From: Streptomyces sp. WP-1
GTDB lineage: Bacteria; Actinomycetota; Actinomycetes; Streptomycetales; Streptomycetaceae
DNA length: 64,000 nt
NCBI RefSeq assembly: GCF_030450125.1
Contig: NZ_CP123923.1
Span: 5,270,001-5,334,000 of the forward strand
Reading direction: 5' to 3'
The notes under the pieces are model-generated. The model ran no database searches. It saw only the letters and a program-made list of their open reading frames with translations, and was not told the origin of the DNA. Within the stretch, counting starts at the first letter, position 1, and each line of letters begins with the position of its first letter. Both the position numbers and the translations under genes were made by a program. Below are positions 56,386 to 64,000 of the stretch, one piece after another.

Positions 56386-58188
56386 ATGGACATGGCGGCC
56401 ATACCCACGCAGCGGGAGACGGTGGGCCGGGCGCGCGGGCACGCCGCGCTGCCCGGCAGTCCGCTCGCGCCGGGCTCCGCGCGGGCCCTGGTGCGGGCCG
56501 CGCTGGCCGAGGCACCCGTGGCGCCCCGGCTCGTCGACGACGCCGTGGCGGTCGTCAGCGAGCTGGTCACCAACGCCGTGGTGCACGCGGGCACCGAGAT
56601 ATCCCTCGACTGGTGCCTGGAGGACGGCGGCACGTTCCTGGTCGAGGTCGGGGACCGGCACCCGGCCCGGCCACCGCGGGACGCGACCGCGGGCGAGCCG
56701 TCGTACGACACCCTGGAGTACGGCCGCGGGCTGCGCCTGGTCGGGGCGCTCGCCGAGTCCTGGGGGGTCACCTACCGCACCGGCGCGAAGACGGTGTGGG
56801 CCAGGCTGCCCCCGGGCGGCGGCGAACCACCGGCCGGCGGCGGGGCGCGGGACGCCCTGGAGGTCGCCGAGGTGCTGGCCCCGCAGTCGCAGCGCACGGA
56901 CAGCGACCGGGACTGGCTCGGCCGGGGCGCGCTGTCCTTCCTCGCCGAGGCGTCCGACCTGCTCGCGGGCCAGCTGGACGAGAACCTGGTCACCGCCCTC
57001 ACCGGCCAGCTGATCGTGCCCCGGCTCGCCGACTGGTGTGCGGTGTGGCTGGAGGACGAGGCGTCGGCGCGCGGTGGGTCGTACGAGGGGCCCGCGCGGG
57101 TCTGGCACGCCAGCGAGAACCGCATCGAGGAACTGCGCCGCGCCCTGGAGAAGGAGCCGCCGCAGCCGGGGGACGGGGTCGGCTTCGGCCCCTCGCCCTA
57201 CCCCTGGCCCGGTGACGCGCTGGGCGCGCGGGGCGCGGACGGTACGGCGCTGGCGTACCGGCTGGTGGCGGGCGGCCGGCCGCTGGGCACGCTGGTCATC
57301 GGGCGGTGCGGGCTCGCCCGCTTCCCCGACGAGATCACCGGCCTGGTGGAGGACCTGGGCCGCCGGGTGGCCCTCGCCATCGGCGCGGCCCGGCAGTACG
57401 CCCGGCAGGCCACCATCAGCGCCATCCTCCAGCGCGGTCTGCTGCCCGGCGCGGTCGCCGAGATCCCCGGGATGAGCAGCGCGCTCGTCTACGAGCCGTG
57501 CGACAAGAGCGGTCCCAGCGGCGACTTCTACGACCTGTTCCCGGCGGGCCACGGCCGCTGGTGCTTCGCGATCGGCGACGTGCAGGGCAAGGGCCCGGAG
57601 GCGGCGGTCGTGATCGGCCTCGCCCGGCCCTGGCTGCGGCTGCTCGCCCGCGAGGGGTACCGGGTCGCCGACGTCCTCGACCGCCTCAACCAGCTCCTCC
57701 TCGACGACGCCACGGAGGCCGCCGACGCCGCGGCGCGCGCCCTGGTCGCCGCGGACGGCCGCGGGGAGGGCCCGCAGACGCGCTTCCTCTCGCTCCTGTA
57801 CGGCGAGCTGGTCCCGTACGACGGCGGCGTCCGCTGCACCCTCGCCTCCGCCGGGCACCCCCTGCCGCTGGTCCTCGGCCCCGACGGTACGGTGCGCACC
57901 GCGGCCCGCCCGCAGACGCTGCTCGGCGTGGTCGAGGACGAGACCTACACCAGCGAGACCCTGGACCTCGGGCCCGGCGACAGCCTGCTGTGCGTCACCG
58001 ACGGCGTGACCGAACGCCGTCGCGGTCCCCACCAGTTCGACGACGCCGACGGCCTCGCCACCGCCCTCGCCTCCTGCGCCGGGCTGACCGCCGACGAGAT
58101 CGCCGAAAGGATCCGCCACCTGGTCCACACCTTCAGCGAGTCACCCCCGGAGGACGACCTGGCCCTGCTGGTGCTCCAGGCGGACTGA
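56386..58188 (+). CDS. SpoIIE-type PP2C phosphatase with N-terminal HATPase domain
   Basis: A soluble regulator that may act on anti-sigma-factor antagonists. Residues about 30-140 are an anti-sigma-factor-like ATPase (VVSELVTNAVVHAG, YGRGLRLV). A middle GAF-like region follows (about 180-350), then a SpoIIE phosphatase domain with metal-binding Asp residues in SGDFYDLF, GDVQGKGPEAA, TDGVTE and DDLALLVL. The combined kinase-like plus phosphatase layout is frequent in Streptomyces. CACCCT lies 6 nt before the ATG, so the mRNA may be leaderless. Length 600 aa. Confidence 0.88.
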   Translation: MDMAAIPTQRETVGRARGHAALPGSPLAPGSARALVRAALAEAPVAPRLVDDAVAVVSELVTNAVVHAGTEISLDWCLEDGGTFLVEVGDRHPARPPRDATAGEPSYDTLEYGRGLRLVGALAESWGVTYRTGAKTVWARLPPGGGEPPAGGGARDALEVAEVLAPQSQRTDSDRDWLGRGALSFLAEASDLLAGQLDENLVTALTGQLIVPRLADWCAVWLEDEASARGGSYEGPARVWHASENRIEELRRALEKEPPQPGDGVGFGPSPYPWPGDALGARGADGTALAYRLVAGGRPLGTLVIGRCGLARFPDEITGLVEDLGRRVALAIGAARQYARQATISAILQRGLLPGAVAEIPGMSSALVYEPCDKSGPSGDFYDLFPAGHGRWCFAIGDVQGKGPEAAVVIGLARPWLRLLAREGYRVADVLDRLNQLLLDDATEAADAAARALVAADGRGEGPQTRFLSLLYGELVPYDGGVRCTLASAGHPLPLVLGPDGTVRTAARPQTLLGVVEDETYTSETLDLGPGDSLLCVTDGVTERRRGPHQFDDADGLATALASCAGLTADEIAERIRHLVHTFSESPPEDDLALLVLQAD

Positions 58189-58240
58189 GGGGGCCCTGGC
58201 CGTCGCCCGGGGATCTTCGCCGGTGCTGGACAATGGGCGT

Positions 58241-59473
58241 ATGCCTTCCGCACTCCCCGACGGTGAGCCCGTACCCGACGACGGCGCGTTGCCCGCGCAC
58301 GCGTTCGACGGGGCGGGGGAGCGTCCGCTCGGTTTCTATCTGCATGTGCCGTACTGCGCGACCCGCTGCGGGTACTGCGACTTCAACACGTACACCGCGA
58401 CCGAGCTGCGCGGCACCGGCGGGGTGCTGGCCTCCCGTGACAACTACGCCCGGACGCTCGTCGACGAGGTCCGGCTGGCCCGCAAGGTGCTCGGCGACGA
58501 CCCGCGGCCGGTGCGCACGGTGTTCGTCGGCGGCGGTACGCCCACGCTGCTGGCCGCCGACGACCTCGTACGGATGCTGGCGGCGATCCGCGACGAGTTC
58601 GGGCTCGCCCCGGACGCCGAGGTCACCACGGAGGCGAACCCGGAGTCGGTCGGCCCGGCCTACCTCGCGACCCTGCGCGAGGGCGGTTTCAACCGGATCT
58701 CCTTCGGGATGCAGAGCGCGCGGCAGCACGTGCTGAAGATCCTCGACCGCACCCACACCCCCGGCCGCCCGGAGGCGTGCGTGGCGGAGGCCCGTGCGGC
58801 GGGCTTCGCGCATGTGAACCTCGATCTGATCTACGGCACCCCCGGCGAGAGCGACGACGACTGGCGGGCCTCCCTCGACGCGGCGCTCGGCGCCGGCCCC
58901 GACCATGTCAGCGCGTACGCCCTCATCGTGGAGGAGGGCACCCAGCTCGCCCGCCGGATCCGCCGGGGCGAGGTCCCGATGACCGACGACGACGTGCACG
59001 CCGACCGCTACCTGATCGCCGAGGAGACCCTCTCCGCCGCGGGCTTCGACTGGTACGAGGTCTCCAACTGGGCCACCTCCGAGGCGGGCCGCTGCCTGCA
59101 CAACGAGCTGTACTGGCGCGGCGCGGACTGGTGGGGCGCGGGCCCCGGCGCGCACTCCCATGTGGGCGGCGTGCGCTGGTGGAACGTGAAGCACCCCGGC
59201 GCGTACGCCTCCGCCCTGGCCGCCGGCCGCTCCCCGGGCGCGGGCCGCGAGCTGCTGTCAGCCGAGGACCGCCGCGTCGAGCGCATCCTGCTGGAGCTCC
59301 GGCTGCGCGAGGGCGCCCCCCTCGCCCTCCTGAAGGACCAGGGCCTCGCCGCCTCCCGCCGCGCCCTGACCGACGGCCTCCTCCAGCCCGGCCCCTACGC
59401 CGAGGGCCGCGCCGCCCTCACCCTGCGCGGCCGCCTGCTGGCGGACGCGGTGGTACGGGACCTGGTGGACTGA
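58241..59473 (+). CDS. hemW: Heme chaperone HemW (radical SAM)
   Basis: A radical SAM protein related to coproporphyrinogen dehydrogenase but acting as a heme chaperone. The cluster motif CATRCGYC (C-x3-C-x2-C) lies near residue 40, with GGGTPTLL and ISFGMQSARQHVLKILDRTH following. At 410 aa it has the HemW length. GACAAT ends exactly 6 nt before the ATG at 58241, so it is probably leaderless. It is often next to hrcA, as here. Confidence 0.92.
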   Translation: MPSALPDGEPVPDDGALPAHAFDGAGERPLGFYLHVPYCATRCGYCDFNTYTATELRGTGGVLASRDNYARTLVDEVRLARKVLGDDPRPVRTVFVGGGTPTLLAADDLVRMLAAIRDEFGLAPDAEVTTEANPESVGPAYLATLREGGFNRISFGMQSARQHVLKILDRTHTPGRPEACVAEARAAGFAHVNLDLIYGTPGESDDDWRASLDAALGAGPDHVSAYALIVEEGTQLARRIRRGEVPMTDDDVHADRYLIAEETLSAAGFDWYEVSNWATSEAGRCLHNELYWRGADWWGAGPGAHSHVGGVRWWNVKHPGAYASALAAGRSPGAGRELLSAEDRRVERILLELRLREGAPLALLKDQGLAASRRALTDGLLQPGPYAEGRAALTLRGRLLADAVVRDLVD

Positions 59474-59512
59474 TCACTCGACCGGGTGAAGCTCGGTTCG
59501 TAGGGTGCGGCT

Positions 59513-59689
59513 GTGCGGGATCGGATCATCGTCGAGTACTTCCAGGGGCTGCGCCCGCCCGAGGGCGCCAGGGCCGAGCTGCTGCGGCGGACCATCGTCA
59601 TCGCACCGGGCTCGGGTGCCGCCGCAAGGGTGCCCACGTACCTGATCATCGATCCGGTCGTGGCAGTCAGACCCCACCGCTACCCGTGA
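59513..59689 (+). pseudogene. Uma2-family endonuclease remnant
   Basis: A 58-codon frame with a leaderless-type promoter (TAGGGT, 59501-59506, 6 nt before GTG). The start YFQGLRPPEGARAELLRRTIVI resembles the N-terminus of Uma2/DUF820 proteins, and RVPTYLIIDP matches their C-terminal PTYWVIDP block. The roughly 100 residues normally in between, including the catalytic part, are missing. It looks like an internal deletion of a Uma2 gene. Overlaps the convergent next gene's end. Confidence 0.6.
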
Positions 59690-60536
59690 CGAAGTCGATC
59701 AGTTCCTCCACCCGGCCCAGCAGTTCCGGTTCCAGGTCCTTGTAGGAGTGCACGCGCTTCAGGATCGCCTGCCACACCGCGCCGGTGTTGTCGGAGGGCC
59801 AGCCCAGGGCGCGGCACACGCCTGTTTTCCAGTCCTGGCCGCGCGGCACCCGGGGCCACTCCGGGATGCCCAGTGACGCGGGCTTCACCGCTTCCCAGAT
59901 GTCGATGTACGGATGGCCCACCACCAGCGCGTGTTCGCTGGTCACCGAGCGGGCGATGTGGAACTCCTTCGAGCCCGGCACGAGGTGGTCCACGAGGACG
60001 CCGAGGCGGGCGTCGGGGCCGGGGGCGAAGTCGGTGACGATCGAGGGGAGGTGGTCCACGCCCTCCAGGTACTCCACGACCACCCCCTCGATGCGCAGGT
60101 CGTCGCCCCAGACCTTCTCGACCAGCTCGGCGTCGTGCCGGCCCTCGACGTAGATCCGGCCGGCCCGGGCGACGCGGGCGCGGGCGCCGGGGACGGCGAC
60201 GGAACCGGAGGCGGTGCGGGCGGGGCGCGCGGGGCCCGCGGCGGGCCGTACGAGGGTCACCGCCCTGCCCTCCAGCAGGAAGCCGCGCGGCTCCAGCGGG
60301 AACACCCGGTGCTTGCCGAAGCGGTCCTCCAGCGTCACCGTGCCCGCCTCGCAGCGGATCACCGCCCCGCAGAACCCGGTGCCGGGCTCCTCCACGACCA
60401 GACCCGGGTCGGCGGGCACCTCGGGCACCGGCTGCGGCTTCTTCCAGGGAGGCGTCAGGTCGGCGGAGTACTGGCGGGAGCGCGGGCCCGAAGGGCCCTC
60501 GCTGGAAGGGCGGTGGTGGGAGACGGGTGGGCGCAT
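59667..60536 (-). CDS. DUF3097 family protein
   Basis: A 289 aa protein of the DUF3097 family found in actinobacteria. A Pro-rich N-terminus precedes an SH3-like segment (GTGFCGAVIRCEAGTVTLEDRFGKHRVFPLE) and a TOPRIM-like core (ARAGRIYVEGRHDAELVEKVWGDDL, then LGVLVDHLVPGSKE). That suggests a nucleic-acid role. No activity is known. The ATG at 60536 is the first in frame after the upstream gene. Confidence 0.85.
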   Translation of the reverse strand: MRPPVSHHRPSSEGPSGPRSRQYSADLTPPWKKPQPVPEVPADPGLVVEEPGTGFCGAVIRCEAGTVTLEDRFGKHRVFPLEPRGFLLEGRAVTLVRPAAGPARPARTASGSVAVPGARARVARAGRIYVEGRHDAELVEKVWGDDLRIEGVVVEYLEGVDHLPSIVTDFAPGPDARLGVLVDHLVPGSKEFHIARSVTSEHALVVGHPYIDIWEAVKPASLGIPEWPRVPRGQDWKTGVCRALGWPSDNTGAVWQAILKRVHSYKDLEPELLGRVEELIDFVTGSGGV

Positions 60537-60604
60537 TCGGATGACGATAGGAGAAGCGGCGGGCCAGCGCCCACGACACGCCGGAAACCACGCGCCGGTG
60601 CGGC

Positions 60605-61327
60605 TCAGTTCACGCCGAAACGCCTGGCCAGCGCGTCCCGTTGGCGTCGTACGAAGGCCGCGTCGACCACCGCGCCGTGTCCGGGCACGTACAGCGCGTC
60701 CCCGCCGCCCAGCGCCAGCAGCCGGTCCAGCGCGTCCGGCCAGCGCGACGGTACGGCGTCCGGGCCCGCCTGGGGCTCCCCGGACTCTTCCACCAGATCT
60801 CCGCAGAACACCACGTCCGGGTCGCCCGGCACCAGGACCACCAGGTCATGGGCGGTGTGCCCGGGGCCCACGTCGGCCAGCAGCGCCCGGCGCCCGCCGC
60901 CCAGGTCCAGGGTCCGCTCCCCGGAGACCGGATGCCGGGGCGGCACCAGGGCCAGCGCCGCCTCCTCGGCCTCCTCCGCCGGGAGCCCGTGGTGGACGGC
61001 GTCGCGCCGCAGCTCGTCCCGCCCGCGCAGGAACACCCCGTCCGCCCCCACCGCCGCGTACACCGCGGCCCCCGCGAAGGCCGGAGCCCCGAAGACATGG
61101 TCGAAATGGACATGGGTCAGCGCGAGATGGGTCACACGTCCACCGGCGAGCGCCTCGGCCGAGGACCGCAGCCGAGCCCCCTCCGCGAGGCTCGACCCGG
61201 CGTCCACCATCAGCGCCGTGCCCGCGCCCAGGACCAGCCCCGCCGTGCAGTCCCAGCCCGGCAGCCGGCACCGCCCCACCCCGGCGGCGAGCCGCTCCCA
61301 TCCGTGCTCTTCCCAAGTCACCGTCAC
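60605..61327 (-). CDS. Metallo-beta-lactamase fold hydrolase
   Basis: A 240 aa metal-dependent hydrolase. The HVHFDH motif (HxHxDH) near residue 72 and further His residues in GPGHTAHDLV and PGHG complete the dinuclear metal site. The length fits glyoxalase II-like or lactonase-like MBL proteins, with no further specificity visible. It begins at GTG 61327 and is divergent from hrcA. Confidence 0.88.
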   Translation of the reverse strand: MTVTWEEHGWERLAAGVGRCRLPGWDCTAGLVLGAGTALMVDAGSSLAEGARLRSSAEALAGGRVTHLALTHVHFDHVFGAPAFAGAAVYAAVGADGVFLRGRDELRRDAVHHGLPAEEAEEAALALVPPRHPVSGERTLDLGGGRRALLADVGPGHTAHDLVVLVPGDPDVVFCGDLVEESGEPQAGPDAVPSRWPDALDRLLALGGGDALYVPGHGAVVDAAFVRRQRDALARRFGVN

Positions 61328-61369
61328 ACCGCGACGCTAACCGCAGCCGGGGTCGCGAGGGCACCGACC

Positions 61370-61400
61370 TTGCCCGGTGCGTACCCCACGGCCGTACACT
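61370..61400 (+). promoter_or_regulatory. hrcA promoter
   Basis: TTGCCC (61370) and TACACT (61395-61400), with 19 nt between, sit just upstream of the CIRCE element. The spacing is a little long. Confidence 0.5.
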
Positions 61401-61412
61401 GGCCGGGGAACG

Positions 61413-61439
61413 CTGGCACTCGCATGCGAAGAGTGCCAA
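61413..61439 (+). promoter_or_regulatory. CIRCE operator
   Basis: CTGGCACTC-N9-GAGTGCCAA, a close match to the HrcA-binding consensus TTAGCACTC-N9-GAGTGCTAA. It lies between promoter and gene, giving autorepression of hrcA-dnaJ that is relieved by heat. Confidence 0.92.
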
Positions 61440-61499
61440 GACGGACACAAGAGGGACGACCACGGGAGTGAGGGGACCACGTGCTGGAGGTGCGCGCCC

Positions 61500-62516
61500 A
61501 TGCTGAGTGAACGCAGGCTTCAGGTACTGCGCGCCATCGTCCAGGACTATGTCGGCACCGAGGAGCCGGTCGGGTCCAAGGCCCTGACCGAGCGGCACAA
61601 CCTCGGGGTGTCCCCGGCGACCGTGCGCAATGACATGTCGGCCCTGGAGGACGAGGGGTACATCGCGCAGCCGCACACCAGCGCGGGGCGCATCCCCACC
61701 GACAAGGGCTACCGGCTCTTCGTCGACAAGCTCGCGGGCGTCAAGCCGATGACCGCGCCCGAGCGCCGCGCGATCCAGAACTTCCTGGACGGCGCCGTCG
61801 ACCTGGACGACGTCGTGACACGCACGGTGCGGCTGCTCGCGCAGCTGACCCGGCAGGTCGCCGTCGTGCAGTACCCGTCCCTGACCCGGTCCACCGTGCG
61901 GCACGTGGAACTGCTCGCGCTCGCCCCGGCGCGCGTGATGCTCGTGCTGATTACGGACACCGGCCGGGTCGAGCAGCGGATGGTCGACTGCCCGGCCCCC
62001 TTCGGCGAGGCGTCCCTCGCGGATCTGCGCGCGCGGCTCAACAGCCGGGTCGCGGGCCGCCGGTTCGCGGATGTGCCGAAGCTGGTCGAGGACCTGCCCG
62101 ATGCCTTCGAACACGAGGATCGCGGTACGGTCTCCACGGTGCTCTCCACCCTTCTGGAGACACTGGTCGAGGAGAACGAGGAGCGGCTGATGATCGGCGG
62201 CACCGCCAATCTCACCCGCTTCGGACATGATTTTCCCCTCACGATCCGGCCCGTCCTGGAGGCCCTTGAGGAGCAGGTCGTGCTCCTCAAGCTTCTCGGC
62301 GAGGCGAAGGATCCGGGCATGACCGTGCGCATCGGGCACGAGATCGCCCATGAAGGACTCAACTCCACCTCCGTGGTGTCGGTGGGCTACGGTTCGGGCG
62401 GCGAGGCGGTTGCCAAGCTCGGCGTGGTCGGACCGACCCGCATGGACTACCCGGGAACGATGGGAGCGGTACGCGCAGTGGCACGGTACGTCGGACAGAT
62501 CCTGGCGGAGTCGTAA
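61500..62516 (+). CDS. hrcA: Heat-inducible transcription repressor HrcA
   Basis: A repressor of chaperone genes. The N-terminal winged helix begins [18 protein letters not shown], with [20 protein letters not shown] as the recognition region. The GAF-like dimerisation domain follows. It is 338 aa. CTGGAGGTG provides the ribosome-binding site. Its last base directly precedes the dnaJ start, so the genes are co-transcribed and coupled. Confidence 0.96.
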   Translation: MLSERRLQVLRAIVQDYVGTEEPVGSKALTERHNLGVSPATVRNDMSALEDEGYIAQPHTSAGRIPTDKGYRLFVDKLAGVKPMTAPERRAIQNFLDGAVDLDDVVTRTVRLLAQLTRQVAVVQYPSLTRSTVRHVELLALAPARVMLVLITDTGRVEQRMVDCPAPFGEASLADLRARLNSRVAGRRFADVPKLVEDLPDAFEHEDRGTVSTVLSTLLETLVEENEERLMIGGTANLTRFGHDFPLTIRPVLEALEEQVVLLKLLGEAKDPGMTVRIGHEIAHEGLNSTSVVSVGYGSGGEAVAKLGVVGPTRMDYPGTMGAVRAVARYVGQILAES

Positions 62517-63653
62517 GTGGCCACGGACTACTACGCCGTTCTCGGCGTGCGCCGCGACGCGTCGCAGGATGAGATCAAGAAGGCGTTCCGTCGGCTCGCG
62601 CGCGAGCTGCACCCGGACGTCAACCCGGATCCGAAGACCCAGGAGCGGTTCAAGGAGATCAACGCCGCTTACGAGGTGCTGTCGGATCCGCAGAAGAAGC
62701 AGGTCTACGACCTCGGCGGGGATCCCCTCTCGCAGTCCGGCGGCGCCGGCGCGGGCGGCTTCGGGGCCGGTGGCTTCGGCAACTTCTCCGACATCATGGA
62801 CGCGTTCTTCGGCACGGCGTCGCAGCGCGGGCCGCGCTCGCGCACCCGGCGCGGCCAGGACGCGATGATCCGGATCGAGGTGGAACTGGACGAGGCGGCC
62901 TTCGGGACGACCAAGGAGATCCAGGTCGACACCGCGATCGTCTGCAACACCTGCAACGGCGAGGGCGCGGCCCCGGGCACCTCGGCGCAGACCTGTGACA
63001 TGTGCCGCGGCCGCGGTGAGGTCTCGCAGGTCACCCGGTCCTTCCTGGGCCAGGTCATGACCTCGCGGCCGTGCCCCCAGTGCCAGGGCTTCGGGACCGT
63101 GGTCCCCACGCCCTGCCCGGAGTGCGCCGGTGACGGCCGGGTCCGCTCGCGCCGCACGCTGACCGTGAAGATCCCGGCCGGTGTCGACAACGGCACCCGG
63201 ATCCAGCTCGCCGGCGAGGGCGAGGTCGGCCCCGGCGGCGGTCCGGCCGGCGACCTGTACGTCGAGATCCACGAGCTGCCGCACGCGCGCTTCCAGCGCC
63301 GCGGCGACGATCTGCACTGCACGGTCACCATCCCGATGACCGCGGCGGCGCTCGGCACCAAGGTGCCGCTGGAGACGCTGGACGGCCTGGAGGAGATCGA
63401 CATCCGGCCCGGGACCCAGTCCGGACAGTCGATCCCGCTGCACGGCCGCGGCGTCACCCATCTGCGGGGCGGCGGCCGGGGCGACCTCATCGTGCACGTC
63501 GAGGTGCAGACCCCGACGAAGCTCGACGCCGAGCAGGAGCGGCTGCTGCGCGAACTGTCCGAGCTGCGCGGCGAGGAGCGCCCGCAGGGGCAGTTCCAGC
63601 CGGGCCAGCAGGGGCTGTTCACGCGCCTGAAGGACGCGTTCAACGGGCGCTGA
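62517..63653 (+). CDS. dnaJ: Chaperone DnaJ (HrcA-linked copy)
   Basis: A co-chaperone of DnaK. The J-domain has HPD at residues 32-34. A short Gly-rich segment follows, then four CxxCxGxG-type zinc repeats (CNTCNGEG, CDMCRGRG, CPQCQGFG, CPECAGDG) and the substrate-binding C-terminal domains. It is 378 aa. The GTG immediately follows the hrcA stop. In Streptomyces this is the second DnaJ, distinct from the dnaK-linked copy (family knowledge). Confidence 0.96.
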   Translation: MATDYYAVLGVRRDASQDEIKKAFRRLARELHPDVNPDPKTQERFKEINAAYEVLSDPQKKQVYDLGGDPLSQSGGAGAGGFGAGGFGNFSDIMDAFFGTASQRGPRSRTRRGQDAMIRIEVELDEAAFGTTKEIQVDTAIVCNTCNGEGAAPGTSAQTCDMCRGRGEVSQVTRSFLGQVMTSRPCPQCQGFGTVVPTPCPECAGDGRVRSRRTLTVKIPAGVDNGTRIQLAGEGEVGPGGGPAGDLYVEIHELPHARFQRRGDDLHCTVTIPMTAAALGTKVPLETLDGLEEIDIRPGTQSGQSIPLHGRGVTHLRGGGRGDLIVHVEVQTPTKLDAEQERLLRELSELRGEERPQGQFQPGQQGLFTRLKDAFNGR

Positions 63654-63675
63654 CCGCCCGACCGTGACACGTGCC

Positions 63676-63703
63676 GTGGCGGCCTTTGACCGGAGGCCGC
63701 CAC
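63676..63703 (+). terminator. Terminator after dnaJ
   Basis: GTGGCGGCC pairs with GGCCGCCAC over a 10-nt loop. Confidence 0.7.
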
Positions 63704-63809
63704 GCTCTGTCCGCGGACGCCGTCACCGCCTCTGACCGGGCCCGTAATGGAATATGCCGATCATGGCGCCCGATTCGGACTTGTTCACAGGACGTGACAC
63801 CATGCGGTC

Positions 63810-64000
63810 ATGTCCTCCGCGCTGACCGATCTCCTCCCGCACCCGATCGTGCAGGCCCCCATGGCGGGCGGTGTCTCCGGGCCGGAGCTCGCCGCCGCCG
63901 TGTCCGAGGCCGGCGGCCTCGGGTTCCTGGCCGCCGGGTACAAGACGGCCGACGGTGTGTACCAGGAGATCAAGCGGCTGCGGAGCCTCACCGACCGGCC
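63810..64000 (+). CDS. Nitronate monooxygenase, 5' end only
   Basis: The first 63 codons read [12 protein letters not shown], then [20 protein letters not shown] and [13 protein letters not shown], the FMN-binding N-terminus of the nitronate monooxygenase (2-nitropropane dioxygenase) family. The gene runs off the window, so it is partial. The short ATG at 63802 is out of frame and stops quickly. Confidence 0.85.
   Translation, partial: MSSALTDLLPHPIVQAPMAGGVSGPELAAAVSEAGGLGFLAAGYKTADGVYQEIKRLRSLTDR

Overview
The window is chromosomal DNA of a Streptomyces species. The evidence is very high GC with GC-rich third codon positions, GTG starts, long antisense shadow frames, and a gene order that matches the conserved Streptomyces core: pbp2-rodA, radical-SAM gene, rne, rplU-rpmA-obgE, proB-proA, nadD, rsfS, leuS, comEA-comEC, holA, rpsT, lepA, hemW, hrcA-dnaJ. 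I do not see a biosynthetic gene cluster, prophage or complete CRISPR-Cas locus. It is mostly housekeeping DNA with a few accessory insertions and relics.

Layout. 1-3.7 kb: the distal end of the mre wall-elongation cluster (PBP2, RodA). 3.7-7.2 kb: a CYTH-CHAD polyphosphate-type protein and a B12-binding radical SAM protein. 7.3-11.7 kb: an iron-regulated efeUOB iron-uptake operon (minus strand, with a DmdR/IdeR-type iron box) and a YihY/BrkB membrane protein; these separate the radical SAM gene from its usual partner, the TIGR03936 gene at 12.0 kb. A two-repeat CRISPR relic lies just before that partner. 13.1-17.6 kb: a very large RNase E/G with repeated Arg-rich arms. 17.7-25.3 kb: rplU-rpmA-obgE flanked by four genes that read as one envelope pathway (nucleotidyltransferase, sn-glycerol-1-phosphate dehydrogenase, GalU, and a GT2/CDP-glycerol glycerophosphotransferase fusion). 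26-29 kb: proB and proA around a small conserved gene. 29.2-37.2 kb: two related single-pass membrane proteins, an M48 protease, two tiny membrane proteins, nadD, a degenerate LytR-CpsA-Psr protein, rsfS and a histidine phosphatase.

37.3-41 kb: two identical tRNA-Ala(GGC) genes around a small zinc-finger-like protein, then leuS behind a leaderless leader peptide (three Leu codons in a row) and an intrinsic terminator, i.e. ribosome-mediated attenuation. 41.1-48.7 kb: DegV, the ComEA/ComEC DNA-uptake pair, a DUF3761-like secreted protein, a YceI protein and a small acidic protein. 48.7-52 kb: holA, an IS5-family element in the CTAG that carries the holA stop codon, a 1 kb repeat-rich spacer, and rpsT. 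52.2-64 kb: lepA, an acyl-CoA synthetase, a SpoIIE-type phosphatase, hemW, a Uma2-like remnant, a DUF3097 gene, an MBL hydrolase, the CIRCE-controlled hrcA-dnaJ operon and the start of a nitronate monooxygenase gene.

How it fits together. Wall elongation (PBP2, RodA, LCP-like protein, glycerol-phosphate polymer genes), translation and RNA metabolism (RNase E, L21, L27, ObgE, LeuRS, S20, LepA, RsfS) and proline/NAD synthesis are interleaved in short operons with overlapping stops and starts. Many promoters put a TANNNT-like -10 box exactly 6-8 nt before the start codon, indicating leaderless mRNAs. The most unusual features are the CRISPR relic, the scattered glycerol-1-phosphate polymer gene set, the shared FDExFVRAA membrane-protein module, the internal repeats of RNase E, and the leuS attenuator.
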